A stretch of 24,265 nt of DNA from a virus: positions 1-24,265 of the IMG/VR virus record IMGVR_UViG_3300007513_000201. One strand, given 5' to 3'. Position 1 is the first letter of the stretch. Each line of letters opens with the position of its first letter. The notes under the pieces were generated by a model, which saw nothing but the letters and a program-made list of their open reading frames with translations, did not search any database and was not told where the DNA came from. The position numbers were made by a program, and so were the translations under genes. Positions 20,896 to 24,265 of this stretch are shown one piece after another.

Positions 20896-23118
20896 ATGGC
20901 AGAAGATCGATTAGCAGAATTACAAAAAAAAATTGCGGAGCTGGATAAAGAAGACCGCGATCTTTTTAGAAGACATGTTGTTACAGGGCTTTTGTTTGAT
21001 CCAGACATGGAGCTTGATGTTATCGCTGGAAGAATGTTTCCAGAAACAGAAAATCCAAGGGATGTTCATGGCTATGATCGTGACTCAGAAGGAATTTATT
21101 ATTTTGATCCAGAGACAGATGAAAAAAGATATGCTACAGGATCTGGCACAGATGAAAATTTTGGTGATTGGATAGACAGGCAACTGGGTCAAAACCTGAT
21201 CCCAGCAGGTCAATTGGGAAGCGAAATATTTGGCGGTTTAGCTGGCATTAAAGCTGGAACCAAGGTAGCTCAAAAAGGCGCTCAATTTATACCACGCCCA
21301 GTAATAAAGGCTGGGGTTACATTGTTGTTGGAAATGCTTGGTGGCTATGTAGGAACAAAACTTTCTGGAAGAACCATGTATGAAGCAAGCGAACTCATTA
21401 ATAATTTGGTATTGAATGGAGATCCGCAAGACATGGAACAAATATTGAAAGATCTTGAAGTCAGTGGTCGGTGGGGAATGATCCCATTTGGTGGTAAGTC
21501 AATGAAAATGGTAATCGACAAGTTTACTGGCAGGGGAAAAATACTGGAAGAAATACTCAAAAGAGCCGAAACCCCAAACCAGTTGCAAAAGGAAGCTACG
21601 CAAAGAGGAGTTGCACTAACTTCTGCGGAAGCAGATGAGCTTTGGAAAGCTGGAAATGATATACAGTATTATCTGAGTAGGCAACCAGGCACTGAAGTGG
21701 TGAACTTTTATCGAAGTCGATCTCAAGATGTCACAGATATGGTTTATAATTTTGCTGACGAGTTGCTTGCAGCAGGAAAGGTTGCTGACCCACAGGAAGC
21801 TATTACGAGAGCGTCCAAAAAAGCCCTTGATATTATGAAACAAAAGCGCAAAACAAGGGCTGGAAGAATATATGAAACAGTTTTTAAAACAGCAGATGAT
21901 GTTGATATAGCTCCTTTTATCAATCAAATAGATGACATGATTGCCAGTGGCAAATATGGAAACCCAGGCTCTGCTGTCAATAAAAAGCTGGCTGCCATCA
22001 AAAAACAATTTTTTGATGTAAATGGAAACCCAATCACCGATTTTGAAACCCTGCATAATTTACGGACAACTGAGCTCGGAAACGTGTTGGATAAATTACA
22101 GGGTGGCAACCAAAGAAATTTAATGAAAGAAGTGACTAAAGTTAAAAACAACTTAACCGAACTGTTGGATAATGTGCATGGAGATTATAGTTTTGCTAGG
22201 GAAGTTTTTGATCCAACCAGAGCGCCAGCGCTTAGAATTGAGAATAGCTTGATTGGCAACTTGGCAAAAGTCGGAACCGATAAACAAGCTGTTAATGCTT
22301 GGAAGGCATTGTTTGATCCAAAGCTGTCAGCAAATTCTGCACAAAGATCAAAAAGGGTTTTGCAGGCAGTTGATCCTGTAGCTTGGCAGAATATTAAGGC
22401 TTTTTGGCTAAAAGGACAACTCGATGACTCCATGAGAATGGCAATTGGAGCCGAAGTTGGCGGTGGTCAAGCATCATTTGCCAACAAATTAATGAACCAA
22501 AGAGGGCAGAAAGTCATTAATGCAATGTTTGAGCCACAAGAAGTGGAAGCGCTCAATAAGATATTGGAGATAACCAGAGCATCGGCAAGGATCCCAAGAT
22601 CTGGATCACCAACACAACCATTAATAAGAACAGGTGAAGAAATAATATCAGATTTGTCAGCCGACGCTGGAAGGCTTGGGCTGGCTTTAAAAAATACTTT
22701 GGAAAGAATAACAGGTGGCTTGTATAGCAACACCGCATTAAGCAACAGACAATTGAAACAATTGGGAAGTTATGAAGATCAGTTAATCCAAGCGCTGTTT
22801 GATCCTGATAAACTTAAAACTTTGCAAGAAGTGCTACAACATAAAGGCATTTTAAATTATGTAATACCACAATCTCTACTGAGAGGTGGCGCTGAAGGCG
22901 CAGAAGAAGGATACGAATTTTTTACAGGAGAAGAAGCGCAAGCAACAGAGCCACCATCACCAGTGGAAACAACAATGAACATGCCACCACCATCTCCAAT
23001 GTCCAGCATGGCTCCAGTGGCTGGATCCTTGCCCCTGATACAACAAAACCAGCCGATGATGGCTGGTTCTGATGCTCTCAAAGAGTTTGAAATGAGGAAG
23101 CTGGCTGGGCTGGTTTAA
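20896..23118 (+). CDS. Large helical putative internal virion protein (740 aa)
   Basis: This is the last structural gene. After a charged coiled start (L-A-E-L-Q-K-K-I-A-E-L), it carries a short acidic/aromatic stretch (Y-D-R-D-S-E-G-I-Y-Y-F-D-P-E) and a hydrophobic, Gly-containing helix pair (about 110-160: L-G-S-E-I-F-G-G-L-A-G-I ... L-L-L-E-M-L-G-G-Y-V-G-T). Then follow several hundred helical residues rich in Lys, Asp and Leu. The C-terminus becomes Pro/Met-rich (M-N-M-P-P-P-S-P-M-S-S-M). The hydrophobic pair could insert in the host envelope during ejection, by analogy with large internal core proteins of podoviruses; no catalytic lytic motif was recognised. Its TAA interlocks with the TAA of the opposing gene at 23115-23118. 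Confidence 0.5.
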   Translation: MAEDRLAELQKKIAELDKEDRDLFRRHVVTGLLFDPDMELDVIAGRMFPETENPRDVHGYDRDSEGIYYFDPETDEKRYATGSGTDENFGDWIDRQLGQNLIPAGQLGSEIFGGLAGIKAGTKVAQKGAQFIPRPVIKAGVTLLLEMLGGYVGTKLSGRTMYEASELINNLVLNGDPQDMEQILKDLEVSGRWGMIPFGGKSMKMVIDKFTGRGKILEEILKRAETPNQLQKEATQRGVALTSAEADELWKAGNDIQYYLSRQPGTEVVNFYRSRSQDVTDMVYNFADELLAAGKVADPQEAITRASKKALDIMKQKRKTRAGRIYETVFKTADDVDIAPFINQIDDMIASGKYGNPGSAVNKKLAAIKKQFFDVNGNPITDFETLHNLRTTELGNVLDKLQGGNQRNLMKEVTKVKNNLTELLDNVHGDYSFAREVFDPTRAPALRIENSLIGNLAKVGTDKQAVNAWKALFDPKLSANSAQRSKRVLQAVDPVAWQNIKAFWLKGQLDDSMRMAIGAEVGGGQASFANKLMNQRGQKVINAMFEPQEVEALNKILEITRASARIPRSGSPTQPLIRTGEEIISDLSADAGRLGLALKNTLERITGGLYSNTALSNRQLKQLGSYEDQLIQALFDPDKLKTLQEVLQHKGILNYVIPQSLLRGGAEGAEEGYEFFTGEEAQATEPPSPVETTMNMPPPSPMSSMAPVAGSLPLIQQNQPMMAGSDALKEFEMRKLAGLV

Positions 23119-23639
23119 TCCCCTAGTTTTTTAAATTTTTTAGCAACCTTTCCTTGCTTGGTTAAAGTTGATTGATATTCCAAGGCTTTTCTTTTCATTG
23201 CACGGAAAGCCTCTTTTGTGGAGTTCCCTTCCTCATCTTGTGGGTATCTTTTGCTTTTGCCGCCCAAAGAAACGACTGAGGAGCCATATTTTTCAAAACT
23301 AAGCTCAAGTTTAGGTTCAGAGCTTTCAACTCCATTCACAGATATAAAGTATGAATCTGTTTCTGTAATTGCATCAATCTTTCTCCATCCAGCTGGTTCG
23401 TAATGTGCAGGGATGTTGATACCTTCATCCCAAATGTAATCGCCTTTTTTGAGTTCTGAATTTAAAACAAATAACGAGTTACTAAAAAACTCAGCAGTTG
23501 CTTTGCCTTTTTTAGTAAGAGTTACGCAACGACCACCACATTTAAAGCAGACATATCCATCTCTTGGGTTGAAAGAATACTCCCCTGATCCACCACATCT
23601 GCTACAAGTTTCTTTTTCAAACTCTGTCATTGCCATCAT
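23115..23639 (-). CDS. DnaJ-type zinc-ribbon protein, unknown function
   Basis: Encoded on the - strand, 174 residues. The N-terminus has C-S-R-C-G-G-S-G-E-Y-S-F-N (12-24) and Y-V-C-F-K-C-G-G-R-C (29-38), so a C-x-x-C ... C-x-x-C ribbon with G-G-S-G and an extra Cys38. This C-x-x-C-x-G-x-G arrangement resembles the DnaJ central zinc domain and recurs in small phage proteins. The rest holds a strand-rich region (Y-F-I-S-V-N-G-V, L-E-L-S-F-E-K-Y) and a Lys-rich tail (K-V-A-K-K-F-K-K-L-G-D). The ATG at 23639 overlaps the previous - strand stop (ATGA); a later Met at codon 4 is an alternative. It is transcribed toward the structural operon. Confidence 0.65.
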   Translation of the reverse strand: MMAMTEFEKETCSRCGGSGEYSFNPRDGYVCFKCGGRCVTLTKKGKATAEFFSNSLFVLNSELKKGDYIWDEGINIPAHYEPAGWRKIDAITETDSYFISVNGVESSEPKLELSFEKYGSSVVSLGGKSKRYPQDEEGNSTKEAFRAMKRKALEYQSTLTKQGKVAKKFKKLGD

Positions 23640-24265
23640 CCACCCCCTAGTTTTTCTAAAAGTTTCTTTTTCGCAATCTTTTCGTCATTCAAGAAAAAGT
23701 AACATCGGTATGTGTCATCTTCGTTACGATAAGTATTGCTCCTCATAATTTTTAAAGTAATGTCGCCAATGCTTACACTTTTTGTGATGGATTTTTCATA
23801 ACCAGCAAAGTATTTTTTGCGTCCATAGTTTCCAACAATTTCATGCTCATCAAAGCCTTCACTCACTTCAGTCTCCATGTCTTTCAAAATTTTTCCGCCA
23901 TCAGCAACATTGATAAGTGGGTTTCCGTAAATTTTTTCGATCAATCCTTTTAAGAACTCGATGTGCTCTTTTGCGCCTTTAATATCAGCTTTTTTATTTT
24001 TGATCCAAAGTATGTTAGCTCTTTCTATAATCTCTTCTTCTGTGTATTTATCATAGACCCACTCTTTGTAAGCGCTACCATAAACATATCTGTGGTTGTT
24101 TATGACATCTGCAATCTCATCTACTGGGATGTATTCAACTTTGTATCTATGTCTAAATCTTCCCACCATAGAAGCGCTGGGTGAACCAGATGGTATTGCT
24201 TCTATTTTCTTAGTCTCGCCTCCAATATTAAACCTACAGTTCACACCTTTAACGCCAGTAAAGTT
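23636..24265 (-). CDS. Hypothetical phage protein, - strand (5' end outside window)
   Basis: The frame is open to the end of the window on the - strand, so the start is missing and 209 residues are visible. A GTG at 24244 could start a 202-residue form, but the upstream codons are also open and read as F-T-G-V-K-G-V-N-C-R-F-N-I-G-G, so a longer protein is more likely. Marks are Y-I-P-V-D-E-I-A-D-V-I-N-N-H, E-E-E-I-I-E-R-A-N-I-L-W, and a strand-rich C-terminal half (V-S-I-G-D-I-T-L-K-I-M; Y-R-C-Y-F-F-L-N-D) ending K-L-G-G-G. No known domain is recognised. The TGA overlaps the next start (ATGA), forming a two-gene - strand unit. Confidence 0.6.
   Translation of the reverse strand, partial: NFTGVKGVNCRFNIGGETKKIEAIPSGSPSASMVGRFRHRYKVEYIPVDEIADVINNHRYVYGSAYKEWVYDKYTEEEIIERANILWIKNKKADIKGAKEHIEFLKGLIEKIYGNPLINVADGGKILKDMETEVSEGFDEHEIVGNYGRKKYFAGYEKSITKSVSIGDITLKIMRSNTYRNEDDTYRCYFFLNDEKIAKKKLLEKLGGG

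Noticed and set aside
20924-20932. Run of nine A residues near the start of the 740-residue gene
   Set aside because: It could favour frameshifting, but the frame is intact and no meaningful product exists in the other frames.
1-24265. Transfer RNA, CRISPR array, insertion sequence or attachment site
   Set aside because: Read by eye on both strands, no cloverleaf with a conserved T-loop, spaced direct repeats, transposase motif or integrase was recognised; a dedicated scan could still reveal a weak one.

Overview
This window looks like part of the genome of an uncultured tailed bacteriophage, most probably marine and with a podovirus-type virion. The assignment rests on family resemblance judged by eye; no search was run. 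Genes are packed almost without gaps, many sharing stop/start bases (ATGA, TAATG, TGATG), and the base composition leans AT. No ribosomal, transfer RNA, CRISPR, insertion-sequence or integrase sequence was recognised. All genes up to 23118 are on the + strand. The last two are on the - strand and run head-on into the structural block.

Layout. (1) 2-3093, head-tail joining and small structural genes: the end of a zinc-ribbon protein, a head-to-tail adaptor-like protein, a Rossmann-like protein resembling the MptE/DUF115 group, two small conserved proteins and a 22-residue-repeat protein. (2) 3146-6136, a 996-residue tail fibre/tailspike with four 68-residue repeats, about 24 copies of an N-T-A-V-G repeat and a C-terminal self-cleaving S74 chaperone. 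(3) 6140-7402, two small proteins and a 2OG-Fe(II)-oxygenase-like protein. (4) 7399-8324, three tiny genes (two or three membrane proteins) and a Snase-type nuclease with its catalytic residues intact. (5) 8321-14213, an envelope block: two large exported proteins of unknown function (an Asn/Thr-repeat protein and a nidogen-like, Cys-array, acidic protein), a membrane-anchored coiled coil, a two-helix holin-like protein, a small basic protein and an overlapping inner/outer spanin pair. (6) 14214-23118, the tail nozzle/stabilisation protein, a small companion and four large proteins that look like internal-virion or DNA-ejection proteins. (7) 23115-24265, two - strand genes, one with a DnaJ-like zinc ribbon, that probably begin a different module.

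How it fits together. Regions 1, 2 and 6 build the neck, nozzle, fibre and internal proteins of a short-tailed particle. Region 5 acts on the host envelope: the spanins and holin candidate imply lysis, but no endolysin is recognisable here. The least explained part is the exported pair at 8321-12344, which sits among lysis-type membrane genes rather than among tail genes. It is the best candidate in this window for an undescribed system.
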